Positions 17,333 through 25,934 are shown, numbered from the stretch's first letter. The stretch is 43,356 nt of DNA from an uncultured Eubacteriales bacterium (GCA_900314975.1 OMXI01000027.1:1-43356); one strand, 5' to 3'. The notes: a model not told the origin generated them from the letters alone. Numbers and translations are program-made.

Positions 17333-18151
17333 TTGAAAGTGAAAAATAACGCTACCGTTGGCGGTCTGCGTGCTATGGAGCACTATTTCAGACCCATAGG
17401 CAACGCGCTTTCGGGCGAAACGCTCGCACTGCAGTCCACGTTCAGAATGAACAGTCCGTCGCGCGGCGTTATCTTCCCGGGTGAGTATCTGCCTGTTTTA
17501 GAGGCTTACCCCGACCGCGCCGCCGACTTTATGCCGCTGGCGTTCTACCATTTATATGATGCGGTGGAGAATTTCAAGACCAGAGATCTCGATTATAGGT
17601 TCATCTCCATACCGATGCCCGTCAGCTTTTTGAAGCGTCCCGACTGCGTTACAGGTATCGCCGAGCTTGCCAAGGCGTTCCATATCAAGCCCGAGTTTAC
17701 CTGCTTTGAACTTTCCGCGGCACTTTACGAGGAGACGGACGATACCGCCGTAAAAGCTATGCGCGCCCTGCAAAAAGAGGGCTACAGCTTTATGCTCAAC
17801 TCCTTCGGCGGTGAGGACAGCCCGACAGTGCTGCTTTCAAATTTCCCCGTAGACTATGTTATGCTCAACGGCTTGTACACGACAGAATCGGTGCTGGGCG
17901 AAAGACACGAGGGCTGGGTAAGGTCAGCAACAACGTATATCAATTCGCTCGACTGTACCCCTATCGCCACCGAGGTGGAGAACTCCACGCAGGGCGATAA
18001 GCTCGCATCACTCGGCTGTGATATGTGCGTGGGCAATTATACGGGCGACTGGACGCAGAGAAGATACCTGCGTGTGCGCACGGGCAACGAGGAAGAACAG
18101 CAGGAACAGCCGCAAACCGATGATAATCAAGATGAAGATGATAACGAATAA
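17333..18151 (+). CDS. Degenerate EAL-like protein, possible c-di-GMP receptor
   Basis: Seen: 272 residues from TTG 17333, preceded by GAGGTGAT. It follows the outline of an EAL domain: an N-terminal strand (residues 20-36) where EAL should lie but reads LALQST; PGEYLPVLEAYP in place of P-x-x-FI-x-x-AE; FELSAALYEE for the LTE helix; EGYSFMLNSFGGEDSPTVLLSNFPVDYVMLN for the DDFG-x-G segment; and TPIATEVENSTQGDKLASLGCDMCVGNYTG for the EGVE and QGY segment. Key metal-binding Glu and Asp residues are replaced. Known: catalytically dead EAL proteins often bind c-di-GMP or act by protein contact. Inference: a regulator of the fibre operon. The last 25 residues are a Q/E/D-rich tail. Confidence 0.6.
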   Translation: MKVKNNATVGGLRAMEHYFRPIGNALSGETLALQSTFRMNSPSRGVIFPGEYLPVLEAYPDRAADFMPLAFYHLYDAVENFKTRDLDYRFISIPMPVSFLKRPDCVTGIAELAKAFHIKPEFTCFELSAALYEETDDTAVKAMRALQKEGYSFMLNSFGGEDSPTVLLSNFPVDYVMLNGLYTTESVLGERHEGWVRSATTYINSLDCTPIATEVENSTQGDKLASLGCDMCVGNYTGDWTQRRYLRVRTGNEEEQQEQPQTDDNQDEDDNE

Positions 18152-18214
18152 TTGAACAAACTAAACTATACTATATTATAAAGGGAATAACGAGGAAAGG
18201 AGGTATATCTGTCT

Positions 18215-19039
18215 ATGAGCAAAAAGAAAAAAGAACAAGCAAAGCAGGCAGAGCTTGAAAATCAGCAGCTTGACGAAAGCACCGAAGCAGCGGCAGAAGC
18301 AAGCGCCAAAGCCAATGATAAGGAAAAAGAACAAGCCCTGCGAGACGTCCTGCATATACGGCGTACTGCAAAGGAAGTCAAAAGATATACTGTCCTTATG
18401 CGAGTGACAGGGCTTATCGCCGTCGCACTTGTGGCACTTATCGCAATAGGCTACGCAATAGCGTACTTTTATAACAAGTACGGCAGCTTTACCATTAAAG
18501 TCAATAAGTACGATATGGTCAACCAGGGACTTTCGCTTTCCGAAACGCCCGACTTTGACAAAACCAATTCAATGCTCACCGCCGATATCGTCTACGATAT
18601 GACCAATATCAGCGGCGAGGACCTTCCCGATAATATCGATAAGGTCAACGGCAACCACAACGGCAGAAACTATATCGCGTATACCTTCTACCTGCACAAT
18701 TCGGGTAAGGATACCATTACGTACGAGGGCGACCTCACTATCAGCAACGTCACCAAAAACGTCGATGAGGCGATAAGAGTTGCGGTCTACACCAACGGCG
18801 AAAAGGTCGTCTACGGCAAAACCAAATCCGACGGCAGCGGCAAGGAAAGCGACTGCGACGAGGAGTTCATTACGGCAAATCAGGTAATGCACACCAAGGT
18901 CGAGGACTTCAAAAAGGGCGATACGACAAAGTATACAGTCGTTATCTGGCTCGAAGGCAACGACCCCGATTGTGTCGATGATATAATTGGCGGTGTTATC
19001 AAAATGCAAATGGACTTCAAGATTATTGAAAATACATAA
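18215..19039 (+). CDS. Membrane-anchored TasA-like accessory protein
   Basis: Seen: 274 residues, AAAGGAGG upstream. A charged cytoplasmic N terminus rich in K, E, Q and A (1-60), one membrane helix about 68-90, and an extracytoplasmic domain with camelysin/TasA-like strand pattern (NYIAYTFYLHNSG, TKYTVVIWLEGNDPDC, IIGGVIKMQMDF). Known: the motif W-LEG-DP-C-D-II-G-x-I is common in TasA/CalY-like proteins. There is no cleavable signal. Inference: an anchoring or initiating subunit comparable in role to TapA, immediately upstream of a SipW-type peptidase. Confidence 0.6.
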   Translation: MSKKKKEQAKQAELENQQLDESTEAAAEASAKANDKEKEQALRDVLHIRRTAKEVKRYTVLMRVTGLIAVALVALIAIGYAIAYFYNKYGSFTIKVNKYDMVNQGLSLSETPDFDKTNSMLTADIVYDMTNISGEDLPDNIDKVNGNHNGRNYIAYTFYLHNSGKDTITYEGDLTISNVTKNVDEAIRVAVYTNGEKVVYGKTKSDGSGKESDCDEEFITANQVMHTKVEDFKKGDTTKYTVVIWLEGNDPDCVDDIIGGVIKMQMDFKIIENT

Positions 19040-19058
19040 CAGGGGAGTAAAGTTAATT

Positions 19059-19784
19059 ATGAAAAAAGCATTGAAAATCACTTTGAGCGTGCTCGCGTGG
19101 ATATTGCTCATATTTGCGCTGCTTATCACCGTTATGGTGTTCACCTCGGACAAGAACAACGGTGTTCCGAGCCTCTTCGGAAGAATGCCGCTTACGGTAG
19201 AGTCGGGGTCAATGGAGCCTACCTTTAAAAAAGGCGACCTCATAATCGCCAAGGAGATAGACAATATCAACGACCTCAAGGAAGGCGATGTCATTTCCTT
19301 CTGGACTAACGAGATAGTCGACGGCGAAAAGGTGATAAATACCCACCGAATCGTCGAGGTAAAGGACAATAACGGCACCAAGTCGTTCGTTACAAAGGGT
19401 GACAACAACCCACAGAACGACACTTCCGTGGTGTTTCAAGGCGATATAATCGGCAAATGGACAGGCACAAGAATGCCCGTTGTAGGCAAGGTCATGAAGT
19501 TCTTAAAGACCAAAACAGGCTTCCTTGTATGCATACTTATCCCAATGGCGATATTCTTCCTGTTCGAGCTGTTCAAGCTGATAATGGTCATCATGCAGAT
19601 GAAGCAGCAGCCCGCAAAGCTCACAGAGTCAGACGAGGAAGAGATAAAGAAGAGGGCAATCGAGGAGTACCTCGCCGAGCAGAATAAGCTCAAGGAGCAA
19701 AGCGGTCAGAGCGAGGAGCCGCAGCCGCAGCCCGACGAGCAGGATTCGCAGACAACAGCAACAGACGATACATCAGAGCAGTAA
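19059..19784 (+). CDS. sipW: SipW-type signal peptidase I (first copy)
   Basis: Seen: 241 residues, AGGGGAGT before ATG 19059. N-terminal membrane helix 8-28, catalytic Ser51 in ESGSMEPTF, and His96 in NTHRIVEV where B-type peptidases of eubacteria would have Lys. Then GDNNPQND and a C-terminal membrane helix (about 165-190), followed by a charged E/Q-rich tail. Known: Ser-His ER-type peptidases (SipW family) process TasA-like precursors. It probably processes the protein at 15960-16916. The tail, with QPQPDEQ, is unusual and may contact a partner in the locus. Confidence 0.88.
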   Translation: MKKALKITLSVLAWILLIFALLITVMVFTSDKNNGVPSLFGRMPLTVESGSMEPTFKKGDLIIAKEIDNINDLKEGDVISFWTNEIVDGEKVINTHRIVEVKDNNGTKSFVTKGDNNPQNDTSVVFQGDIIGKWTGTRMPVVGKVMKFLKTKTGFLVCILIPMAIFFLFELFKLIMVIMQMKQQPAKLTESDEEEIKKRAIEEYLAEQNKLKEQSGQSEEPQPQPDEQDSQTTATDDTSEQ

Positions 19785-19825
19785 AATTGCATCTGAAATA
19801 AGATAGAAAGGAAAACAAGGAAAAC

Positions 19826-21403
19826 ATGGGTAACTTTTTTGAATGGTTCTTTGTTTTTATTTCTGAAATTCTTAAAGGTTTCGCAAAAATATTCAAAGGA
19901 TTTTGGGAAGGCATAAAGCAGATATTCAATATCAAGAATTATATCACAATATTCAAGGCACATTCCCAGAGCTTCGGCGTGCTGGAGTGGATACTTGCAA
20001 TATTGGCGATAGTGCTTGTTGTTGCTATTTTCCTGCTGATAATATTTATGATAGTCCTTGCCGTAAGAAAGTACATACGCTTCAGACATTCGCTCGTCAG
20101 CGACGAGGATCTGCTTGAAGAGATCGGTGTGCTTCAGCGCCAGGTGCTTAAAATGACCAAGGAAAAAGACGAGATCATGGCTATGAAGGTCGCGCAGATG
20201 GGCGGAGGAAACCTGTCACTTGCAGGTATGTCCGCAGGCGGAACGCTCTCGCTCGGCGACGGGCAGGAGGGCGAACAGCCGCAGGGCGAGGAGCAAACGC
20301 AGGACGGCGTTGTTATCACGACTGTCAAGCGTTTCTCAAAGCTCATCGAGGTGGACAATTTCTACAAGACCTACACCCCGCCCGAGTATGACAATTCTAT
20401 CTCCCTTTCGCAGATATGCGAGGATTACAGAAACTTTGCCTGCTCGAGAATGCACCTGTTCTATGATATAAAGACTATACGTCTGTTCATGGCAGGTATG
20501 GCATCTACAAAGCTCATTATCCTGCAAGGTATCTCCGGTACAGGTAAAACATCACTTCCGTATTCGTTCGGTAAGTTCCTCGGCGTAGATACCACTATCG
20601 CTTCCGTTCAGCCGTCATGGCGTGACAGGACCGAGCTTTTCGGATTCTTTAACGAGTTTACAAAGAACTTTAACGAAACAGAAGTTTTGAGAAGGATATA
20701 TGCATCAGGCTTCAACAACGATGTAAACCTTATCCTCCTGGACGAAATGAACATCGCCCGTGTCGAGTATTACTTTGCGGAAATGCTCTCCATACTTGAA
20801 ATGCCCAACGCTGACGAGTGGAAGCTCGACCTTGTGCCGAACGTATGGAGTACCGACCCCGAAAATCTTGACAAGGGTATGATAAAGATACCGCAGAACG
20901 TTTGGTATATCGGTACAGCGAATAACGACGACTCGACATTTGCTATCTCCGATAAGGTTTACGACCGTGCACAGCCGATAAACCTCGATGCAAAGGGTAT
21001 CGCGTTCGATGCGCCTGATACACCGCCTATGAACCTGGGCTACGATCACCTCAACGAGCTGTTTGAGGAAGCCTTCAAGAAGTATCCTATCAGTGAGGAA
21101 AACCTCAAGAAGATACAGCACCTCGATCTGTGGGTAATCGAAAAACTGCGTGTGGCTTTCGGTAACCGTATCATCAAGCAGATGGGACTGTTCGTGCCTG
21201 TCTATGTTGCCTGCGGCGGCGACGAGCTTGACGGTATCGACTACGTTATGGCTACAAAGATATTCAGAAAGTTTGAGTCACTCAACCTTTCAATGCTGCG
21301 TGACGAATTGAGAGATTTGTGTACATACCTGCGCAAGACCTTCGGCTCAAACAGCATGAAGGAGTCTATCGCGTATCTCGAGCGCCTGCAGAAGCTCTAT
21401 TAA
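19826..21403 (+). CDS. Membrane-anchored McrB-like AAA+ ATPase
   Basis: Seen: 525 residues. N-terminal amphipathic stretch and a strong membrane helix (about 52-78), a coiled-coil segment, a G/E/Q-rich linker (about 125-165), then an AAA+ domain: Walker A GISGTGKTS at 235-243, Walker B LILLDEMN at 302-309, sensor-1 IGTANNDDSTF, and Arg in DKVYDRA. The ATPase core is of the McrB/MoxR (AAA_5) clade. Known: McrB-type ATPases work with a DUF2357/McrC partner. Inference: a membrane-linked remodelling motor for the fibre export locus rather than restriction, because it sits between two peptidases and has a TM. Followed by a terminator. Confidence 0.72.
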   Translation: MGNFFEWFFVFISEILKGFAKIFKGFWEGIKQIFNIKNYITIFKAHSQSFGVLEWILAILAIVLVVAIFLLIIFMIVLAVRKYIRFRHSLVSDEDLLEEIGVLQRQVLKMTKEKDEIMAMKVAQMGGGNLSLAGMSAGGTLSLGDGQEGEQPQGEEQTQDGVVITTVKRFSKLIEVDNFYKTYTPPEYDNSISLSQICEDYRNFACSRMHLFYDIKTIRLFMAGMASTKLIILQGISGTGKTSLPYSFGKFLGVDTTIASVQPSWRDRTELFGFFNEFTKNFNETEVLRRIYASGFNNDVNLILLDEMNIARVEYYFAEMLSILEMPNADEWKLDLVPNVWSTDPENLDKGMIKIPQNVWYIGTANNDDSTFAISDKVYDRAQPINLDAKGIAFDAPDTPPMNLGYDHLNELFEEAFKKYPISEENLKKIQHLDLWVIEKLRVAFGNRIIKQMGLFVPVYVACGGDELDGIDYVMATKIFRKFESLNLSMLRDELRDLCTYLRKTFGSNSMKESIAYLERLQKLY

Positions 21404-21417
21404 CAGCAATAGCGCAC

Positions 21418-21464
21418 AAATGACCTGCCTTGCCATATGCCAACGGGTAAGTCAGGTCATTTTT
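21418..21464 (+). terminator. Terminator after the AAA+ gene
   Basis: AAATGACCTG (21418-21427) pairs with CAGGTCATTT (21453-21462) with extra pairing inside, followed by T residues. Confidence 0.75.
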
Positions 21465-21496
21465 AGAGATAAGAGGTAAGAGATAAGAGGTAAGAG
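21465..21496. repeat. Dispersed GAGGTAAG-type repeats
   Basis: AGAGATAAGAGGTAAG is repeated twice in tandem. The same words build the array at 15655-15840, about 6 kb away, so this is a dispersed repeat family inserted next to terminators. Confidence 0.65.
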
Positions 21497-21641
21497 TGCT
21501 TTCGCTGAAAACGGCTTATCTGTTTACACCTTATTTCTTACATCTTACATCTGAATGCTATTCTTTAGATTTATGTCTTATTCGCTTTGGCATACTTTGT
21601 GTAATACACAGCAGAAATTTGTTCTGAAAGGGGGAGAGTGC

Positions 21642-23789
21642 GTGGACGAGTTCTACAACAAGTGGTACAGCAATTTCACAAAGACTATGGACGGACTTGA
21701 AGATGACGAGCTGTTTGAATCTATGCATTCTCTTATCCGTTCAAGCAAAAACACCTTTGCGGTAAACCGAAAGATAATGGAAAAATCGGTCGATGTCTCG
21801 TGGGTAGACGCTATCGAAAAGGGCTTGCGCCACCTCGATACCGTCCTGCGAAACCCCAGAGTGACCATCGAGGATGTCGGCGAGGTAGTGCCTATCGCAC
21901 TTTCAAGGAAGATAACTGTCGATTCGGTAAAGCACCTTGCACAGCATACCGACTTGATACAGGACTACGACCCCGTTACCAATACCATTACACCGTCAAA
22001 GGTGCTGAATGTCCATAAGGAAGAGAGTATGATGACCTACGAAAATAAGTTCATCAATACCCTCGTGGACAGACTGTATGTCTTTATCATACGAAGATAC
22101 GAAAAGCTCCAGGAGGTCGCAAAGGACGAGGAAGTTTTCACAATGTCCTACAATACCGACCTTGACGATAAAATGGGCAAGCAGATGTCCGTCAGCTTAA
22201 AGCTCGAAACTACCGACAGCCTTGAAACTGTCAACGAAGCGGGTCTTACCGTCTGGGAGAGAGTCGAGCATATCAAAAAAGCCGTCGAGGGCTACAAAGG
22301 CTCGACCTTCTGTCAGCAGATGGGCAATGTCTACGTCAGACCGCCTATCATGCGTACCAACGCGATAATGAAAAACGTAGACCTAAAGGCGTGCCTTACA
22401 CTTTGGCAGTTTATAGAAGGCTACGATAAGGTCGGCTACGAGATAAATGTGGTCGATACCGCGCAAAAGCTTGACGAGGACTATATGATGGATTTTTACA
22501 ACATCATCGCCCTTAATTTCCTGCTTTTCCGCAGCTATACCCATAAGCCGCCCAAAAAGGCGAATGACTTGAAAACCGCCAAACCAAAGGCGTTTTTGCC
22601 AAAGTTCCTTAAAAGATTCAATAAGGACGATATGTCTAAGTACGACGTTATGGCACAGCCGCAGTCTATGGGCGAAACCATATATGACCACCTCAACCAG
22701 CCGGGCGAACTCAATATCGGTCTGCTTAACGAAATAGACCAGGTGTTCGCACTCGAAAAGGAGTATATCCGCGTAGAGCAGATACGCAACGAGGTTGCGC
22801 GTATCGAGCGCGAAAAGGCAGAAAAGAAGAAAGCCGAGGCGGAGGAGAGAAGACTCGAGGCACTGCGCCGCGAGGCTATCAAAAAAGCCGAGGAGGAAAG
22901 AGCCGAGCGCGAAAGGCTCAAGAAAGAGGAGACCGAGCGCCTGCGCAGAGAGTGGGAGGCACAGCAGAAAGCAGAAGCCGAGGAGAGAGAAAGACTTGCC
23001 AAGGAGGCTGCCGAGCGTGCAGAACGCGAAAGACAGGAGGCAGAGGAGCGCAAGCAGCGTGAGTATGATAACTTCCGCCGCGCACAGCTTACCGCCGAGC
23101 GTATCGAGCAGGAGCGCATAGCCGCCGAGGAAGAGGCAAGACGTCTGGCAGAGGAGGAGGCAAACCTCACACCCGAGCAGAGAGAGGAAAGAGAGCGCCT
23201 CAAAGCCGAAAAGCTTGCCGAGGAAAAACGCAAAAAAGCCCGCGCCGACAGACTGCGCGAGGAAAGAGAAATATACAGAAACAGAGATTTTCGCACTATA
23301 TACCTGGAGTATTCGAGAAGTCCGTGGTGCGTGATAAGAAGATTCTTTATCACCCTGTGGTGCGTCATCTTCAGAAAGCCGTATGTGCCTGACGTTGACC
23401 CCAAATATTACAGAGCAGAGTACCCCAAGAAACGCTGGCTCGAAAGACCTATGGAGACCGCTGCCGAGCGTGCAGAGCGTGAGCAGATGAAGATATACTA
23501 CAACAAGTACGCTCCAGTATTCCCGTACAGCGTCAAGCGCTTCTTCAAGGACTTAAAGTTCAAGATGAAGAAGAAAAAGCCGCTTACCGACGCCCAGAAG
23601 GACAAGATCAGAGCATCTCTGCGTGTTATGAAGCCGGAGGAGGAAAAGGCGGAAATGGCGCAGATAAAGGCGCTGTTCAAGGAGTATCACGTAAGCATAT
23701 TTACCAAGATAAAGCGAAAGATAGAAAAGCGGCGTGAGGACAGAAAACTAAAGAACGAAAGGGTCAATGAGGAAGATGATAAAAAGTAA
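21642..23789 (+). CDS. Large coiled-coil protein, possible DUF2357/McrC-like partner
   Basis: Seen: 715 residues from GTG 21642, chosen because GGGGGAG precedes it closely. Residues 1-370 form a globular domain with MMTYENKFINTLVDRLYVFIIRRYEKL, which resembles the DUF2357 pattern (helix-rich, E-N-R/K-F). Residues about 390-560 are a long coiled coil of E, R, K and A. The rest is basic with two hydrophobic patches (around 570-590) that could be a membrane hairpin. Known: DUF2357 proteins pair with McrB-like ATPases. No nuclease motif is recognisable. Inference: a structural partner of the AAA+ protein, possibly a scaffold at the membrane. The coiled coil is coded with unusually frequent GAG and GCC. 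Confidence 0.5.
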   Translation: MDEFYNKWYSNFTKTMDGLEDDELFESMHSLIRSSKNTFAVNRKIMEKSVDVSWVDAIEKGLRHLDTVLRNPRVTIEDVGEVVPIALSRKITVDSVKHLAQHTDLIQDYDPVTNTITPSKVLNVHKEESMMTYENKFINTLVDRLYVFIIRRYEKLQEVAKDEEVFTMSYNTDLDDKMGKQMSVSLKLETTDSLETVNEAGLTVWERVEHIKKAVEGYKGSTFCQQMGNVYVRPPIMRTNAIMKNVDLKACLTLWQFIEGYDKVGYEINVVDTAQKLDEDYMMDFYNIIALNFLLFRSYTHKPPKKANDLKTAKPKAFLPKFLKRFNKDDMSKYDVMAQPQSMGETIYDHLNQPGELNIGLLNEIDQVFALEKEYIRVEQIRNEVARIEREKAEKKKAEAEERRLEALRREAIKKAEEERAERERLKKEETERLRREWEAQQKAEAEERERLAKEAAERAERERQEAEERKQREYDNFRRAQLTAERIEQERIAAEEEARRLAEEEANLTPEQREERERLKAEKLAEEKRKKARADRLREEREIYRNRDFRTIYLEYSRSPWCVIRRFFITLWCVIFRKPYVPDVDPKYYRAEYPKKRWLERPMETAAERAEREQMKIYYNKYAPVFPYSVKRFFKDLKFKMKKKKPLTDAQKDKIRASLRVMKPEEEKAEMAQIKALFKEYHVSIFTKIKRKIEKRREDRKLKNERVNEEDDKK

Positions 23790-24480
23790 GCTCAAGCTTG
23801 CCGTAAAGGTCACTCTGTTTGCATTGATCGCAGTTATGTTCTTCACGGTAGTGTATGTAATGGTCTGTAACTTTCGCGGCAAGGTCGCCAGCATAGGCGG
23901 TTACAGCGTTATGAAAGTCGTGACAGGGAGTATGGAGCCGTCAATACACGTTGACGATTATATCCTTATCAAAAAGGTAGATGTCAGCGAGCTTAAAGTC
24001 GGCGATGTCATAACCTTCCTGTCAGACGACCCGCAAATAAAGGATATGCCCAACTCACACAGAATTACCGAAATCAACGAGGACGGTACGTTCACAGTCA
24101 AGGGCGATGCAAATCCGACAGAAGATGTCTATAAGGTCAGAGCTGACCGCATAATCGGCAGGTACGTCAGAAAAATGCGGCTGTTTCGGTTTATCGGTTC
24201 GTTTGCTTCAAGCAAAAAGCTGCTGATGATACTGTTCATTCTGCCGACCGTGTGCATATGTATCTACGAGTCAAGAAGTCTTTTCAGGATAATCAGAGGC
24301 ACCGACGAGCCGCAGGACGAAACCGAACAAACGCAGCAGGAAAATCTGACTGCCGAAGAGAAAAAAGAAAAGCTTATCCGCGAGGCGATAGAAAAGGAAA
24401 AGGAAAGACTGCGCCAAATGGATAAGCAAGGCGAAAGCGAAGTGATGGAAAGTGAACCAAGAAAAGATAATGAAGCGTAA
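23767..24480 (+). CDS. sipW: SipW-type signal peptidase I (second copy)
   Basis: Seen: 237 residues. N-terminal membrane helix about 14-33, catalytic Ser55 in VTGSMEPSI, and His98 in NSHRITEI, then VKGDANPTED and a C-terminal membrane helix near 150-170, followed by an E/Q/K coiled-coil tail. The start overlaps the end of the upstream gene by 23 bases; ATG 23776 is an alternative start. Known family role as for the first copy. The sequence differs strongly from the first copy, so the two may serve different substrates. Confidence 0.87.
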   Translation: MRKMIKSKLKLAVKVTLFALIAVMFFTVVYVMVCNFRGKVASIGGYSVMKVVTGSMEPSIHVDDYILIKKVDVSELKVGDVITFLSDDPQIKDMPNSHRITEINEDGTFTVKGDANPTEDVYKVRADRIIGRYVRKMRLFRFIGSFASSKKLLMILFILPTVCICIYESRSLFRIIRGTDEPQDETEQTQQENLTAEEKKEKLIREAIEKEKERLRQMDKQGESEVMESEPRKDNEA

Positions 24481-24925
24481 GATGATAACCGCTATCATCT
24501 GGTCTTTCATAATGCTTATAGCGCTGCTGGTGTTTATCGGTCTATATATCGACAAATCAAAGGAGATAACCGACCGCTTCAGGTCGCAGTATAAGCAGAG
24601 CATCGCAGACGCAGCTGACGAGATAGACACCTATCTCGATACCAAGGTCGATTACGATATGCATTACAAAATGCTTATTTCCAATATCGGCGCAGCAAGG
24701 TCGTTCATTTTCCTGCTTGAAGAGGATGATGACAAGAAGAATAATATGACCGAGAATCAAAAGGCGGTCAACGAGCTGCACTATTGCCTTGTAAAGTATC
24801 CCGAGCAGATGAAAACCAAAATCGAGGACGTAAGCAAAGCGCTTCACGATGTCTATGACAATCTCGACAAGGGCTACGATGAAATGAGAGCAATAGTTGA
24901 TTCAGTCAATAAAATGGGTAAATAG
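24452..24925 (+). CDS. Small membrane-anchored coiled-coil protein
   Basis: Seen: 157 residues from GTG 24452, or 151 from ATG 24470; both lie in the end of the second sipW gene. One membrane helix at about 12-32 and then long amphipathic helices containing DEIDTYLDTKVDYDMHYKM and DVYDNLDKGYDEMRAIVDSV. No family recognised. The context suggests a component of the fibre/export complex. Confidence 0.6.
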   Translation: MNQEKIMKRKMITAIIWSFIMLIALLVFIGLYIDKSKEITDRFRSQYKQSIADAADEIDTYLDTKVDYDMHYKMLISNIGAARSFIFLLEEDDDKKNNMTENQKAVNELHYCLVKYPEQMKTKIEDVSKALHDVYDNLDKGYDEMRAIVDSVNKMGK

Positions 24926-24937
24926 GAGGGAAAGGCA

Positions 24938-25165
24938 ATGAGTGAGAAAAGGAAATACAAAAAAGAAATAATGAAATGCCGTAAAACTATCGAGGAGATA
25001 GAGCATAAGCGCTCGCGTTCGCAGTCCGCACTTGTGCAGGCAATTCTCTTGCAGGAGGAGCCGCAGGAGGCAGACGTTGAGTGGTTCAATAAGTATACAG
25101 GCGAAATTGACGCTGTTAGAAAGCATATGATAAATACCCAGAAAAAGCTCGACCTCCTGAAATAA
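24938..25165 (+). CDS. Small coiled-coil protein, last gene of the fibre operon
   Basis: 75 residues, GGAGGGAAAGG upstream of ATG. Highly charged, two helices with heptad-like spacing, separated by a short LQEEPQEADVEW linker. No membrane segment and no known family. Followed by a strong terminator. Confidence 0.6.
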   Translation: MSEKRKYKKEIMKCRKTIEEIEHKRSRSQSALVQAILLQEEPQEADVEWFNKYTGEIDAVRKHMINTQKKLDLLK

Positions 25166-25172
25166 AAAACGC

Positions 25173-25202
25173 ACCGCATTCCCTTTGGGGAGTGCGGTTT
25201 TT
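25173..25202 (+). terminator. Terminator of the fibre operon
   Basis: ACCGCATTCCC pairs with GGGAGTGCGGT (one G-T pair) around loop TTTG, then TTTT. Confidence 0.85.
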
Positions 25203-25222
25203 GTGTGCAGGCGGTGAGAAAG

Positions 25223-25257
25223 AAAAAACCGCCCTCGGATAAATATCCCAAGGCGGT
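25223..25257 (-). terminator. Terminator of the tRNA-Lys gene
   Basis: On the minus strand ACCGCC pairs with GGCGGT with extra pairing in the loop, followed by six T. It lies just downstream of the tRNA tail, so it marks the original chromosomal side of the junction. Confidence 0.7.
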
Positions 25258-25263
25258 AAAGTA

Positions 25264-25305
25264 TGAGCTATTGGGGATTCGAACCCCAGACCCTTTGATT
25301 AAAAG
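25264..25305 (-). tRNA. 3' fragment of tRNA-Lys(TTT), probable element attachment site
   Basis: On the minus strand: anticodon loop CTTTTAA with TTT, 3' anticodon-stem strand TCAAA, variable region GGGTC, complete T-arm TGGGG-TTCGAAT-CCCCA, and acceptor strand ATAGCTC plus A. The 5' half is missing: upstream of CTTTTAA the sequence does not pair with TCAAA. Integrative elements that use tRNA genes duplicate exactly this 3' part. The intact copy should lie at the other end of the element, beyond the right edge. Confidence 0.85.
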
Positions 25306-25327
25306 AACAGGAGTGTGAATTGGAATT

Positions 25328-25654
25328 ATGGAAATAAAATTGAGAAAGCTGTATAAGCGTCAGGACAACAGCTATGCTTTTCTTGGAGAGTTTGAACGCT
25401 CTCCAGTAGTTGACGATCCAATTCGTTATAAAAAGCGTTTTTATGTAGACTGCCGTAACTCAAAGGGTTTTTCCTGCAACGATAACGATGTACCTTGCAA
25501 TGTTTCAATATCAAAGGCAAAAGAGTGGCTCAAAAACAACGAGTATAAAGAGGTCGGTAATGTTTATTACAATGGGAGAAATAATATTACCATTGAAAAC
25601 ATTGACGAAATGAGTGGAATAACAATAGATATTACGGATTTAGTAAATTTATAG
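25328..25654 (+). CDS. Hypothetical protein, first gene inside the element
   Basis: 108 residues, soluble, beta-rich, with RYKKRFYVDCRNSKGFSC and an AKEWLKNN helix. GGAG lies rather far (15 bp) before the ATG. No family recognised. The start is only 23 bp from the tRNA fragment, so its promoter may depend on the integration site. Followed by a terminator. Confidence 0.55.
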   Translation: MEIKLRKLYKRQDNSYAFLGEFERSPVVDDPIRYKKRFYVDCRNSKGFSCNDNDVPCNVSISKAKEWLKNNEYKEVGNVYYNGRNNITIENIDEMSGITIDITDLVNL

Positions 25655-25679
25655 CAAATACTTGACAATGTATATACAA

Positions 25680-25710
25680 AACTGACAGGTTGCGGCTTGT
25701 CAGTTTTTTT
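25680..25710 (+). terminator. Terminator
   Basis: AACTGACA pairs with TGTCAGTT, followed by seven T; it directly precedes the ribosome site of the next gene. Confidence 0.8.
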
Positions 25711-25725
25711 ATAGGAGGTAAGTTT

Positions 25726-25920
25726 ATGACAAGAGCAGAACTGATTGAACTGTGTGACAGATACGGTATCGAGGAAGATGATGAGGTTGATATGAACGAA
25801 CTGGAACGAATAAGAGCAGAGGAACGGGCAGAGTTAATCGAGCGCATTGAGGAAAGACAACATCAAACTGGCTTTTACGAGTTTCAAGATAGAATTGAAA
25901 TGTACAGACGGGAAAGATGA
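25726..25920 (+). CDS. Small acidic helical protein
   Basis: 64 residues from ATG 25726, preceded by AGGAGG. Very rich in E and R, with MTRAELIELCDRYGI at the start resembling a SAP-like or HeH helix, then a long amphipathic helix. Function unknown. Short spacing to the membrane protein gene downstream suggests co-transcription. Confidence 0.55.
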   Translation: MTRAELIELCDRYGIEEDDEVDMNELERIRAEERAELIERIEERQHQTGFYEFQDRIEMYRRER

Positions 25921-25934
25921 GGTGAAAATAAGAA

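Noticed and set aside
22535-23404. 289-codon Ser-rich minus-strand ORF
   Set aside because: Mirror of the E/R/K/A coiled coil on the plus strand, where GAG/GCC codons read as Ser/Arg/Leu in reverse.
19826-23789. AAA+ plus possible DUF2357 pair as an McrBC restriction system
   Set aside because: No nuclease motif was found, the ATPase has a membrane anchor, a terminator separates the genes, and they lie inside a secretion locus.
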